Below, piece after piece: positions 18,548 to 27,409 of a stretch of 64,000 nt of DNA (its first letter is position 1; the number at the start of each line of letters is the position of its first letter). Location: NCBI RefSeq assembly GCF_902833905.1, contig NZ_CADFGP010000007.1, forward strand, positions 166,977-230,976, in the 5' to 3' direction. Both the position numbers and the translations under genes were made by a program. The notes under the pieces are model-generated. The model was not told where the DNA came from. It did no database searches and was given only the letters and a program-made list of their open reading frames with translations. The DNA is from Paraburkholderia tuberum STM678. GTDB lineage: Bacteria > Pseudomonadota > Gammaproteobacteria > Burkholderiales > Burkholderiaceae.

Positions 18548-19086
18548 GCCGGGACCTTGCCGGCGCCAGCCTGCGCGGCACGGCGGCGGAACAGCGGCGA
18601 CGTGTCCACGGCGCCCTGGTACTGCACGCTAAAGTCGTCGAACGCTTTCAACGCGTCGTTGATGTCCTTGTCGGCGCGCAGTGCATACGCGTCGAAGCCG
18701 CAGCGGAACATGAACGTGATCTGGTCGCGCAGCACGTCGCCGATCGCGCGCAGTTCGCCCTTGTAGCCATAGCGCTCGCGCAGCAGACGGCCGATGCTGT
18801 AGCCGCGGCCGTCGCGGAACACCGGGAAGTCCACGGCGATCAGCGCGAGCTTGTCGAAGTCGCCGGCGATGTCCGCCGGTTCGTTATCCGGCGCGAGCCA
18901 TACGCCGATGTCGGCGGCTTGACGCGCGGCCACGAGCGCTTCACGCTCGGCCTGCCACAGCGCCAGCGGCACGATGACCTTGCCGGGCGGCAGTTCGGCC
19001 ACTGCCGGCAAAGCGCCGTCTTCCGCGGCACGCACGACGCTCCAGTCGTCGTCGACGATCGCGCGGTTCTTGATGATTGAAGCCAT
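18544..19086 (-). CDS. DUF934 family protein of the sulfite-reduction operon
   Basis: A 180-aa soluble protein with no catalytic motif I can name. Conserved-looking blocks are VPLALWQAER, GVWLAPDNEPADI, LALIAVDFPVFRDGRGYSIGRLLRERYGYKGELRAIGDVLRDQITFMFRCGFDAY, which is the DUF934 core. Members of this family nearly always sit between cysI and cysH in beta/gamma-proteobacteria, as here (21 bases after cysI, ATGA overlap with cysH). That suggests a helper role in sulfite reduction, perhaps in electron supply or cofactor assembly; this is inference. Confidence 0.85.
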   Translation of the reverse strand: MASIIKNRAIVDDDWSVVRAAEDGALPAVAELPPGKVIVPLALWQAEREALVAARQAADIGVWLAPDNEPADIAGDFDKLALIAVDFPVFRDGRGYSIGRLLRERYGYKGELRAIGDVLRDQITFMFRCGFDAYALRADKDINDALKAFDDFSVQYQGAVDTSPLFRRRAAQAGAGKVPA

Positions 19087-19107
19087 CTGTTCAGTATCCT
19101 TTCGCGG

Positions 19108-20787
19108 TTACGCGTGAGCCGGTTGACGCGCGGCGTACACGCGCTCCTTGAACGGCGCGATGCCGATGCGGGTGTACGTATCGATGAAACGCTCGCCTTC
19201 CTGGCGGTTTTCCACGAACGTATCGATCACCTTCGTCATCACGTCGGGCATTTCCTCGGCCGAGAACGACGGGCCGATCACGCGGCCAAGGTGAGCGCCG
19301 GTCGCGCCGGTGCCCTGCTCGCCGCCGAGCGTCACCTGGTACCACTCGGAGCCGTCCTTGTCGACGCCCAGAATGCCGATGTTGCCGACGTGATGGTGAC
19401 CGCACGCGTTGATGCAGCCCGAGATGTTCAGCGACACGTCGCCGAGGTCGTACACGTAGTCGAGATCGTTGAAACGTTCCTGGATCGCGAGCGCGATCGG
19501 AATCGACTTCGCATTCGCGAGCGAGCAGAAGTCACCGCCCGGGCACGAGATGATGTCGGTCAACAAGCCGATGTTCGGCGTCGCGAAACCCTGCGCCCTG
19601 GCCTTTTCCCACAGCGCGAACAGGTCGCGCTTCTTGACGTCGGCGAGGATCAGGTTCTGTTCGTGCGACACGCGGACCTTGCCGAACGAGTATTCGTCGG
19701 CCCAGTCGGCGACCGCGTCCATCTGCACGTCCGTCGCGTCGCCCGGCGCAACCGTGGTCGGCTTCAGCGACAGCGTGACCGACGCGTAGCCCGAGACCTT
19801 GTGCGGACGCACGTTACGCTCGACCCAGCGCGCGAACGCGCGGTTTTCCAGCAGATGCTTTTCGAACGACGTATCGGTGTCCGGCAGCTTGTCGTAAGCG
19901 GGCGGCGCGAAGTATTGCGTCACGCGATCGACTTCGGCCTGCGTGAGCGTCGACGGGCCGTCCTTCAGGTGCTGCCACTCTTCTTCGACCTGCGCGGCGA
20001 ACTTCTCCGGCGACAGCGCCTTCACCAGAATCTTGATACGCGCCTTGTATATGTTGTCGCGGCGGCCGTAGCGGTTGTACACACGCAACACGGCTTCGCT
20101 ATAGGTCAGCAGGTGCTGCCACGGCAGATCGCGGCGGATCACCGCGCCGACGATCGGCGTGCGGCCCAGACCACCACCGGCGAGGATGTCGGCCACCAGT
20201 TCGCCCTGTTCGTTCTTGCGCAGATACACGCCCATGTCGTGGATCTGCACAGCCGCGCGGTCTTCCTTCGAACCCGACACCGCGATCTTGAACTTGCGCG
20301 GCAGCCACGCGAATTCGGGGTGGAACGTCGACCATTGACGCAGGATTTCGGCCCACGGACGCGGATCGACGACTTCGTCGGGCGCGACGCCGGCGAATTG
20401 ATCGGCGGTGATGTTGCGGATGCAGTTGCCCGAGGTCTGAATGCCGTGCATCTGCACGGCGGCGAGCTTGCGCAGGATTTCCGGCGTTTCTTCGAGCTTG
20501 ATCCAGTTGTACTGGATGTTCGAACGCGTCGAGAAATGGCCGTAGCCGCGGTCGTGTTCGCGCGCGATCTGCGCGAGCACGCGCATCTGGTCGCTGCGCA
20601 AGTTGCCGTACGGAATCGCGATGCGGTGCATGTACGCGTGGCGCTGGTAATACAGACCGTTCTGCAGGCGCAGCGGACGGAATTCCTCTTCGCTCAATTC
20701 GCCCGACAAGCGGCGGCGAACCTGATCGGCGTACTGCGCGACCCGTTCATCGACGATGGTCTGGTCGTACTGATCGTATTGGTACAT
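19108..20787 (-). CDS. cysI: Sirohaem sulfite (nitrite/sulfite) reductase
   Basis: Haemoprotein (559 aa) reducing sulfite to sulfide with six electrons. The two nitrite/sulfite reductase repeats are visible. The cluster/sirohaem cysteines near the C-terminus occur as CPGGDFC and, about 40 residues later, GCINACGHHHVGNIGI. The substrate-site basic residues lie in segments like HFSTRSNIQYNWIKL. The form is the monomeric NirA-like enzyme common in Burkholderiaceae rather than the CysJ-dependent E. coli type, so ferredoxin or another donor is likely. It is the first gene of the reverse-strand cys operon; the AT-rich region before it is shared with cysB. Confidence 0.93.
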   Translation of the reverse strand: MYQYDQYDQTIVDERVAQYADQVRRRLSGELSEEEFRPLRLQNGLYYQRHAYMHRIAIPYGNLRSDQMRVLAQIAREHDRGYGHFSTRSNIQYNWIKLEETPEILRKLAAVQMHGIQTSGNCIRNITADQFAGVAPDEVVDPRPWAEILRQWSTFHPEFAWLPRKFKIAVSGSKEDRAAVQIHDMGVYLRKNEQGELVADILAGGGLGRTPIVGAVIRRDLPWQHLLTYSEAVLRVYNRYGRRDNIYKARIKILVKALSPEKFAAQVEEEWQHLKDGPSTLTQAEVDRVTQYFAPPAYDKLPDTDTSFEKHLLENRAFARWVERNVRPHKVSGYASVTLSLKPTTVAPGDATDVQMDAVADWADEYSFGKVRVSHEQNLILADVKKRDLFALWEKARAQGFATPNIGLLTDIISCPGGDFCSLANAKSIPIALAIQERFNDLDYVYDLGDVSLNISGCINACGHHHVGNIGILGVDKDGSEWYQVTLGGEQGTGATGAHLGRVIGPSFSAEEMPDVMTKVIDTFVENRQEGERFIDTYTRIGIAPFKERVYAARQPAHA

Positions 20788-21012
20788 TCGGGGGCCCCAA
20801 TTTTTCGAAACTTGCGTGACACGCGACCGTCCGGATCGGCCGCGGCTTGAATACCGGCTTTGTCAGCTATCGCAAGCGAGCGTTTAGACCCATCGCTCAT
20901 TTGCTTATAACAAATACAGATATCCATATTGAAAAAGATGGACAGATCGTAATAAACTCGCCTTATATTTCAAACGACTAAAAAATTCTTTTTATATGCG
21001 GCGAGGTTATAT

Positions 21013-21954
21013 ATGAACCTGCACCAATTCCGCTTCGTCCGCGAGGCTGTGCGGCAGAACTTCAACCTCACCGAAGCGGCCAAGTCGTTGTTTACCAGCC
21101 AGCCGGGCGTCTCGAAGGCGATCATCGAGCTGGAGGACGAACTTGGCGTCGAAATCTTCACCCGCCACGGCAAGCGCGTGCGCTCGCTGACCGAGCCGGG
21201 CCGCATCATATTGCAATCGATCGAAAAAATCCTGCAGGAAGTGGAAAGCCTGAGGCGGGTCGGCAAGGACTTCGCGGCGCAGGACCAGGGCAATCTGACG
21301 ATCGCCGCGACCCACACGCAGGCGCGCTACTCGCTGCCCGCGGCGATCGCGGAGTTCAAGAAGCGCTTTCCGAAGGTTCACCTTTCAATTCTGCAAGGCA
21401 GCCCGACCCAGGTCGCCGAAATGGTGCTGCACGACCAGGCCGACCTCGCGATCGCGACCGAGGCGATCTCGAACTACAAGGATCTGGTGTCGCTGCCCTG
21501 CTTCCAGTGGCACCACGTCGCGGTGATGCAGTCCGACCATCCGCTGCTCGAGCGCAAGCTGCTGTCGCTCGACGACCTGACCCAGTACCCGCTGATTACG
21601 TACGACAACGCGTTCGCCGGCCGCACCAAGATCAACGAAGCGTTCCGCCTGCGCGGGCTGCACCCGGACATCGTGCTCGAGGCGATCGACGCCGACGTGA
21701 TCAAGACCTACGTCGAGCTGGGCCTCGGCGTCGGCATCATGGCCGACATCGCGTTCAACGCCGAGCGCGACCGCCATTTGCGCGCGATGCCGGTCGGCCA
21801 TCTGTTCGGCAGCAACGTGACGCGCGTCGCGCTGAAACAGGGCGCGTATCTGCGCAGCTACGTGTACACGCTCGTCGAGCTGCTGTCGCCGAGCCTGAAC
21901 CGCAAGCTGATCGAGCAGGCGCTGACGGGCGAACACGAAACCTATGAGCTTTGA
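21013..21954 (+). CDS. cysB: CysB-type LysR regulator of sulfur assimilation
   Basis: A 313-aa LysR regulator starting MNLHQFRFVREAVRQNFNLTEAAKSLFTSQPGVSKAIIELEDELGVEIFTRHGKRV, which is the CysB/Cbl HTH almost verbatim. The effector domain carries TIAATHTQARYSLP and ILQGSPTQVAEMV, the sulfate/inducer pocket region of CysB. It is divergent from cysI with a 225-base AT-rich gap (20788-21012), the expected place for its binding sites. N-acetylserine-type induction is known for the family; whether this copy is CysB or a paralogue such as Cbl/SsuR is inferred from position as CysB. Confidence 0.92.
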   Translation: MNLHQFRFVREAVRQNFNLTEAAKSLFTSQPGVSKAIIELEDELGVEIFTRHGKRVRSLTEPGRIILQSIEKILQEVESLRRVGKDFAAQDQGNLTIAATHTQARYSLPAAIAEFKKRFPKVHLSILQGSPTQVAEMVLHDQADLAIATEAISNYKDLVSLPCFQWHHVAVMQSDHPLLERKLLSLDDLTQYPLITYDNAFAGRTKINEAFRLRGLHPDIVLEAIDADVIKTYVELGLGVGIMADIAFNAERDRHLRAMPVGHLFGSNVTRVALKQGAYLRSYVYTLVELLSPSLNRKLIEQALTGEHETYEL

Positions 21955-21993
21955 ACCGCTTCCATACCGCTCTCTCGCTACGGAGACCTTCCG

Positions 21994-23163
21994 ATGAAGT
22001 TGCATAACAATAAAGTACGCAACACCCTGCGCGGCCTCGCGGCCGCGGCGCTGCTCGTCGCCGGCGCGGCGCACGCCGACCTGAAAGTCGGCATCGACCT
22101 GTCGAACACGGGGCCGGCCGCCGTCATCGGCATCACGAGCAAGAACGCGATGCTGATGTGGCCGCAGACGATCGCCGGCCAGAAAGCCGACTACATCTTC
22201 CTCGACGACGCGTCCGACCCCGGCAACGCCGTGCGCAACATCCGCAAGCTGATCAACGAGGACCACGTCGACGTGGTCGTCGGCCCGAACATCACGCCGG
22301 CCGCGATGGCCGCGCTCGATCCGGTCGCCGACAGCCAGACGCCGATGATCACGCTGATCGGCTCGGCCATCGTCGTCGAGCCGCAGGAAGGCAAAAAAAT
22401 CTGGGCCTACAAGATGGCGCAGACCGATAGCGCGATGGCCGACGTGATGACGCGCTACATGTCGAACCACGGCGTGAAGACGGTCGGTTTTATCGGTTTC
22501 GCGGATGGCTACGGCGAAAGCTGGCTCAACGAGTTCAGCAAGTTCGCTGCGCTGCGCCATATCCAGCTGGTCGCGACCGAGCGCTACAACCGCACCGACG
22601 CGAGCGTGACCGGCCAGATCCTGAAGCTGATGGCCGCGAAGCCCGACGCGATCCTGATCGCCGGCGCGGGCACCCCAACGGTACTGCCGCAGCGCACGCT
22701 GATCGAGCGCGGCTACAAGGGCCCGATCTATCAGACGCATGGCATCGCGACGCCGGAGTTCATCAAGCTCGGCGGTAAAGACGTGGAAGGCACGCTGTTC
22801 CCGACGCAACCGGTCGTCGTCGCGCGCACGCTGCCGGCCGATCATCCGTCGAAGAAGGCGGCGCTCGCGTTCGTCGACGCGTACGAGGCGAAGTACGGCC
22901 CCGGCAGCGTCACGCAGTTCGCGGGCGACGCGGCCGGCGTGTACCCGCGCCTGCAGGACGCCGTCGCGCGCGCGTTGAAGACCGCGCAGCCGGGTACGCC
23001 GGCGTTTCGCGTCGCATTGCGCGACGAGCTCGAACACGCGCATGAGCTGGTGGTGCCGAACGGGGTCGTCAATACGAGCCCGAAGGATCACGTCGGCCTC
23101 GATCAGCGGGCGAGCGTGATGGGCACCATCAAGAACGGCAAGTTTGTTTACCTGAGCCAGTAA
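21994..23163 (+). CDS. ABC transporter substrate-binding protein, branched-chain amino-acid type
   Basis: A 389-aa periplasmic binding protein (type I fold, LivK/Peripla_BP_6). The signal peptide (MKLHNNKVRNTLRGLAAAALLVAGAAHA) is followed by DLKVGIDLSNTGPAAVIGITSKNAM, the family opening. Repeated segments typical of the two lobes follow (YIFLDDASDPGNAVRNIRKLI, VVVGPNITPAAMAAL, VGFIGFADGYGESW). No permease or ATPase gene is adjacent, so it is an orphan binding protein and its ligand cannot be read. It starts 39 bases after cysB, so it might be co-transcribed with it; it ends at a pair of hairpins. Confidence 0.88.
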   Translation: MKLHNNKVRNTLRGLAAAALLVAGAAHADLKVGIDLSNTGPAAVIGITSKNAMLMWPQTIAGQKADYIFLDDASDPGNAVRNIRKLINEDHVDVVVGPNITPAAMAALDPVADSQTPMITLIGSAIVVEPQEGKKIWAYKMAQTDSAMADVMTRYMSNHGVKTVGFIGFADGYGESWLNEFSKFAALRHIQLVATERYNRTDASVTGQILKLMAAKPDAILIAGAGTPTVLPQRTLIERGYKGPIYQTHGIATPEFIKLGGKDVEGTLFPTQPVVVARTLPADHPSKKAALAFVDAYEAKYGPGSVTQFAGDAAGVYPRLQDAVARALKTAQPGTPAFRVALRDELEHAHELVVPNGVVNTSPKDHVGLDQRASVMGTIKNGKFVYLSQ

Positions 23164-23172
23164 TCTGGCATC

Positions 23173-23230
23173 GGGGCGCCGATCAGGCGCCCCTGACGGC
23201 GGCTTCGCGAATGTGGAAGCCGCCGTTCGT
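23173..23230 (+). terminator. Two consecutive hairpins ending the binding-protein transcript
   Basis: A stem GGGGCGCC/GGCGCCCC (23173-23193) is followed by an 11-bp stem ACGGCGGCTTC/GAAGCCGCCGT (23196-23226). The T-tract is weak (TCGTTC). The remaining bases up to 23460 show no gene. Confidence 0.65.
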
Positions 23231-23460
23231 TCAGCGGGCACCCCATCCGCTTTCATTCGCCTTTCGGCAGAACTTCCCTCACAGCGCGTCCGCACGATCG
23301 GCCACACCGCACCAGCGAACGCCTACACTGCATGGATCCGCTTCTCCGTTGGCGCATTGCACGCGTGCGACGCATGCTGCGTCACGGTCGACGCGTTGCC
23401 CGTCCGGCAGACCTGATCACGCGAACGCTGCCGGAGCACAACATCCGCACGGGAGCCATG

Positions 23461-23871
23461 ATGGCCACCGCTTCGATCGCAGAGAACGCCAGCGCTGGCA
23501 TCGTCACCGTTGCAAGCACCCATGCGGGCGACGCGACCGCCGAGCGTCTTCAAACCTTGATTCTGGAGCGAGGGCTGACGGTTTTCGCGTGCATCGATTT
23601 CAGCGGTGACGCTGGGCGCGAGGGACTGGCGATGCCGTTCAGCCGGCTCCTGATCTTCGGCAATCCCAAAGCCGGTACACCGCTGATGCAACTCGCGCCG
23701 ACCGCCGCGCTCGATCTTCCTTTGAAGGTGCTCGTCTGGGAGGACGCGGACGGCCGTGCGTGGCTATCGTTCAACTCGACGGCCTATCTTCGTGAGCGGC
23801 ATGGTCTGCCGGACGACTTGATGAAGCCGGTGAGCGGTGTGGCCGCCCTCGTCGATGCGGCCGCGCGATAA
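23461..23871 (+). CDS. DUF302 family protein
   Basis: A 136-aa single-domain protein with the DUF302 pattern: ERLQTLILERGLTVFACIDFSGDA near residues 25-48, then PFSRLLIFGNPKAGTPLMQLAPTAALDLPLKVLVWEDADGRAWLSFNS. The GNPxxGTPLMQ block is the most recognisable family signature. The ATG at 23461 is chosen for the spacing to GGGAG at 23451; the adjacent ATG at 23458 is equally in frame. The function of DUF302 is not established. It precedes the quinone oxidoreductase gene by 23 bases and is probably co-transcribed with it. Confidence 0.87.
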   Translation: MATASIAENASAGIVTVASTHAGDATAERLQTLILERGLTVFACIDFSGDAGREGLAMPFSRLLIFGNPKAGTPLMQLAPTAALDLPLKVLVWEDADGRAWLSFNSTAYLRERHGLPDDLMKPVSGVAALVDAAAR

Positions 23872-23894
23872 CGCGTCGAACCAAGGAGACCGCC

Positions 23895-24893
23895 ATGTCC
23901 ATGCACGCTCTGATCCTCAGCCAATACAACGGCCCGCTCGAATACACGCCGCTGCCCCGCCCGGAACCCGCTGCCGGCCAGGTCCTGGTGCGCGTCGCCG
24001 CGAGCGGCCTCAATCCGCTCGACATCAAGATTCGCGCGGGCGAGGCCGCGCACGCGCAACACCCGTTGCCGCTCGTCCTCGGCATCGACCTCGCGGGCAC
24101 GGTGGAGGCGCTCGGCGATGGCGTCGGCGGGTTCGCTGTCGGCGACAACGTGTATGGCATGACCGGCGGCGTCGGCGGCATCCAGGGGTCACTCGCCGAG
24201 TATGCTGCGGTCGATGCCGCCCTGCTCGCCCATGCGCCGCGCAATCTGTCGATGCGCGAGGCCGCCGCGTTGCCGCTCGCGTTCATCACGTCGTATGCGG
24301 GTATCGTCGATCGCGCGCATCTGCAAGGCGGAACCAAGGTGCTGGTCCAGGGTGGCGCCGGAGGGGTCGGCCACATCGCCGTGCAACTGGCGCGCGCGCT
24401 CGGCGCCGACGTCTATGCAACCGCGAGCGCACACAATGCCGAGCTGGTGCGGCGGCTCGGCGCGACACCTATCGACTACCGCGCGCAGACGGTCGAACAG
24501 TATGTGGCGAGTTTGACCGATGGCGAAGGCTTCGATCTGGTCGTCGATACGGTAGGGGGGGCCTCGCTCGATGCGTCGTTTTCCGCGGTCCGGCATTTTG
24601 GGCACGTGGTCAGTGCGCTTGGCTGGGGGACGCATGCGCTTGCGCCGCTGTCGTTTCGTGAAGCCAGCTATTCAGGAATCTTCACGCTGTATCCGTTGCT
24701 GACCGGTCGATATCGCGCGCACCTCGGCGAGATGATGCGCGAAGCGACGCGGCTCGTGGAAAGCGGCGCGCTCGCGCCCGTGGTCGATCAGACACGGTTC
24801 GATTTGCGCAGCGCGGACGAGGCCTATCAGCTCGTTGCCAGTGGGACTGGACGTGTGAAGGTGGTGGTCGACGTGGATACCGCGCAACGCTGA
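23895..24893 (+). CDS. Zinc-independent medium-chain dehydrogenase, NADPH:quinone oxidoreductase type
   Basis: A 332-aa MDR-superfamily enzyme. The GroES-like N-terminal domain runs through VRVAASGLNPLDIKIRAGE and GIDLAGTVEALGDGV. The Rossmann motif is VLVQGGAGGVGHIAVQLARALGADVYATAS near residue 145, and FDLVVDTVGGASLDASF follows. The catalytic-zinc ligands of alcohol dehydrogenases are absent, as in the quinone oxidoreductase branch. It has a good Shine-Dalgarno (AAGGAGA) before 23895. The physiological substrate is unknown. Confidence 0.88.
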   Translation: MSMHALILSQYNGPLEYTPLPRPEPAAGQVLVRVAASGLNPLDIKIRAGEAAHAQHPLPLVLGIDLAGTVEALGDGVGGFAVGDNVYGMTGGVGGIQGSLAEYAAVDAALLAHAPRNLSMREAAALPLAFITSYAGIVDRAHLQGGTKVLVQGGAGGVGHIAVQLARALGADVYATASAHNAELVRRLGATPIDYRAQTVEQYVASLTDGEGFDLVVDTVGGASLDASFSAVRHFGHVVSALGWGTHALAPLSFREASYSGIFTLYPLLTGRYRAHLGEMMREATRLVESGALAPVVDQTRFDLRSADEAYQLVASGTGRVKVVVDVDTAQR

Positions 24894-24983
24894 CCCGGTC
24901 ACGAACAACCCGTCGAAATCAGCGCCGTCACCCGACTCAGGTATGCTGGGCCCTTTGTAACCGCTTCCGTTCAAGGGGAGACC

Positions 24984-25748
24984 ATGCGGCGCGTTGTATT
25001 CAATCAGAAAGGTGGCGTAGGCAAATCGACCATCGTCTGCAACCTGGCGGCCATCAGCGCGAGCGAAGGGCTGCGCACGCTGGTGATCGACCTCGACGCT
25101 CAGGCGAATTCGACCCAGTACCTGCTCGGCGCCCAGGCGAGCGAGGTCAACCCCACTGTCGCGGGCTTCTTCGAAACCGCGCTCGGCTTCAGCTTCAAAC
25201 CCGTGGAAGCGACCTCGTTCATCCATCCGACGCGCTTCGAGAATCTCGACGTGATGCCCGCCCATCCCGACCTCGACACGCTGCACGGCAAGCTCGAATC
25301 GCGCTACAAGATCTACAAGCTGCGCGACGCGCTGAACGAACTCGACATGTACGACGCGATTTACATCGACACGCCGCCCGCGCTGAACTTCTACACGCGC
25401 TCGGCGCTGATCGCCGTCGAGCGTTGTCTGATTCCGTTCGACTGCGACGACTTCTCGCGTCGCGCGCTCTACACGCTGCTCGAAAACGTCAAGGAGATCC
25501 AGCAGGATCACAACGACGCGCTGCAGGTGGAGGGCATCGTCATCAACCAGTTCCAGCCTCGCGCGAGCCTGCCGCAAAAGCTCGTCGACGAACTGATCGG
25601 CGAAGGCTTGCCGGTGCTGGGGTCGCGCTTGTCATCGTCGGTGAAGATCCGTGAGTCGCATCAGCTGGCGACACCCGTCATTCATCTCGATCCGGGGCAT
25701 AAGCTCGCGCAGGAGTATCGGGCGTTGCATCGGGAGTTGAGCGAGTAA
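24984..25748 (+). CDS. ParA family ATPase (orphan)
   Basis: A 254-aa deviant-Walker ATPase. The deviant P-loop KGGVGKST is at residues 9-16 after MRRVVFNQ. The Walker A' aspartate is in [16 protein letters not shown], and the Walker B-like motif is [16 protein letters not shown]. No parB, centromere-like repeat or plasmid replication gene is adjacent, so it is not a partition cassette in this window. Such orphan ParA proteins often position protein cargoes, but no cargo gene is visible. A ribosome site (AAGGGGAG) precedes the start. Confidence 0.9.
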   Translation: MRRVVFNQKGGVGKSTIVCNLAAISASEGLRTLVIDLDAQANSTQYLLGAQASEVNPTVAGFFETALGFSFKPVEATSFIHPTRFENLDVMPAHPDLDTLHGKLESRYKIYKLRDALNELDMYDAIYIDTPPALNFYTRSALIAVERCLIPFDCDDFSRRALYTLLENVKEIQQDHNDALQVEGIVINQFQPRASLPQKLVDELIGEGLPVLGSRLSSSVKIRESHQLATPVIHLDPGHKLAQEYRALHRELSE

Positions 25749-25910
25749 GGCGGAGCGCGGCGCCGAAGCGCGAGCGCGAGCCACCCTTCTCCGCTGTCGC
25801 TGAGCGGGTCGTGGTTCATCGCGTGTTTTTCGTCCGTAGTCCCCAACCGCATACCGTCGGCAAAATTGTTAAAGTAACGCTCTCGTCAATCAGCCGCCGC
25901 AGTCCCCATC

Positions 25911-26171
25911 ATGCGCACCACCCGAGCCATCCACGCCGTCGAGCGCCTGAAAACGCGCAGCGGCAACCCGCGCTTCGCCGCGATCAGTCTGTCGGGCGGC
26001 CTGTTCTACCTGGTCGACAAATCGAGCGGAGCCGACAAGAAAGTGTCCGACCCGCTGACGCTCGACGACTTCGTCAAGTTCGTCGACGCCTACGGCCCGC
26101 AGAAGCCGCGCAAGGCCAGCAAGCTCGATATCGCGTTCGAAGCGCAGATCAAGAAAAGCAAGGGCGGTTGA
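25911..26171 (+). CDS. Conserved-looking small basic protein, function unknown
   Basis: An 86-aa Lys/Arg-rich protein (MRTTRAIHAVERLKTRSGNPRFAAISLSGGLFYLVDKSSGADKK...) with a short beta-rich centre and a basic tail (KPRKASKLDIAFEAQIKKSKGG). The codon bias matches neighbouring genes, which favours a real gene. No family is recognised. It lies 162 bases after the ParA gene on the same strand and converges with the Gfo/Idh gene. Confidence 0.65.
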   Translation: MRTTRAIHAVERLKTRSGNPRFAAISLSGGLFYLVDKSSGADKKVSDPLTLDDFVKFVDAYGPQKPRKASKLDIAFEAQIKKSKGG

Positions 26172-26213
26172 CGCTTCGGCAGCTTCGTCGATCTGGCGTT
26201 TTGTTGCAACGCT

Positions 26214-27365
26214 TCACGCCCCTTCCATCTGCACCCACCGCCCATCCGCCGCACTGCTTTTCAGCACCGCCTCGATAAACCGCAAACCGTCGACGCCATC
26301 ATCGACCGTCGTCAACAGCAGGCTCTCGGCTGGTGGCGCGCGACCATCGTTCAACGCGTCGATCTGCAACGCCGCATCCTGGTACAACTGCGCGAACGCT
26401 TCCAGATAGCCTTCCGGATGCCCGGCCGGCACGCGCGTCGCATGCGCGGCAACCTGACTATTCACCCGAGCGCGCGTCAATCGTTCGGCAGCGCCGCCCA
26501 ACGGCGTGAACCACAAGGCGTTCGGCTCCTCCTGATCGAACGCGAGTCCCGCCTTCGTGCCATACACGCGCAAGCGCAGCGCGTTCTCCGCGCCGCACGC
26601 CACCTGGCTCGCCCACAACATGCCGCGCGCGCCGTTCGCATAACGCAGCATCGCCTGCACGTGATCGTCGACACGACGCCCCGGTACGAACGTGTGCAAC
26701 TCGGCCGACAGCGCGCGCGGCATCATCCCCGTCACGAAAGCGGCCAGTTGATACGCGTGCGTGCCGATATCGCCGAGGCACCCGGCCGGCCCCGCCAACG
26801 CCGGATCGGTGCGCCAGCTTGCCTGCCTGTTCGCGCCGCCTGTTTCGACCGGCTCGGCGAGCCAGTCCTGCGCATACTCGACCTGCACGACGCGAATCTC
26901 GCCCAGTTCGCCACGTTCGACCAGCTCGCGCGCATGCCGCACGAGCGGGTAGCCCGAATAGGTATGCGTCAACGCAAACAGCCGCTTTTTTGACTGCGCG
27001 AGCTTTGCGAGCGCTTCACCTTCGGCGAGCGAAACCGCGAGCGGCTTGTCGCAGATCACGTGGATGCCGGCTTCGAGAAACGCCGTCGCGACCGGCGCGT
27101 GCAGATGATTCGGCGTGACGATCGCGACCGCGTCGATGCCGTCCTCGCGCGCGGCCTCGGCGCGCGCCATCTCGCGCCAATCCGCGTAGCTGCGCGCGAT
27201 GCCCGCTTCGACGGCGCTCGCCCGCGCGCGCCCGGAATCGGACGACAATGCGCCCGCCACCAGTTCGAAACGATCGTCGAGCCGCGCGGCGATCCGATGC
27301 ACGGCGCCGATGAACGCGCCCTGCCCGCCGCCGACCATCCCCAGCCTGAGCCTTCTACGCTGCAT
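26214..27365 (-). CDS. Gfo/Idh/MocA family NAD(P)-dependent oxidoreductase
   Basis: A 383-aa sugar or polyol dehydrogenase. The Rossmann start is [24 protein letters not shown], and the family nucleotide/catalytic motif [18 protein letters not shown] carries the conserved lysine. A catalytic-type His lies in [15 protein letters not shown]. It is the last gene of the LacI-controlled operon. The ATG at 27365 is chosen because GGGAG lies eight bases upstream; the in-frame ATG at 27380 would contain that site. With the isomerase/epimerase next door it probably oxidises and rearranges the imported sugar or cyclitol; the substrate is unknown. Confidence 0.88.
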   Translation of the reverse strand: MQRRRLRLGMVGGGQGAFIGAVHRIAARLDDRFELVAGALSSDSGRARASAVEAGIARSYADWREMARAEAAREDGIDAVAIVTPNHLHAPVATAFLEAGIHVICDKPLAVSLAEGEALAKLAQSKKRLFALTHTYSGYPLVRHARELVERGELGEIRVVQVEYAQDWLAEPVETGGANRQASWRTDPALAGPAGCLGDIGTHAYQLAAFVTGMMPRALSAELHTFVPGRRVDDHVQAMLRYANGARGMLWASQVACGAENALRLRVYGTKAGLAFDQEEPNALWFTPLGGAAERLTRARVNSQVAAHATRVPAGHPEGYLEAFAQLYQDAALQIDALNDGRAPPAESLLLTTVDDGVDGLRFIEAVLKSSAADGRWVQMEGA

Positions 27366-27409
27366 TGTTTGCGCTCCCATGTGTTGCGTCGGCTGTCACC
27401 GCCCGGCCG

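Noticed and set aside
21385..23307. 640-codon reverse frame over cysB and the binding-protein gene
   Set aside because: It is Arg/Asp/His-rich without any domain; both forward genes are clear.
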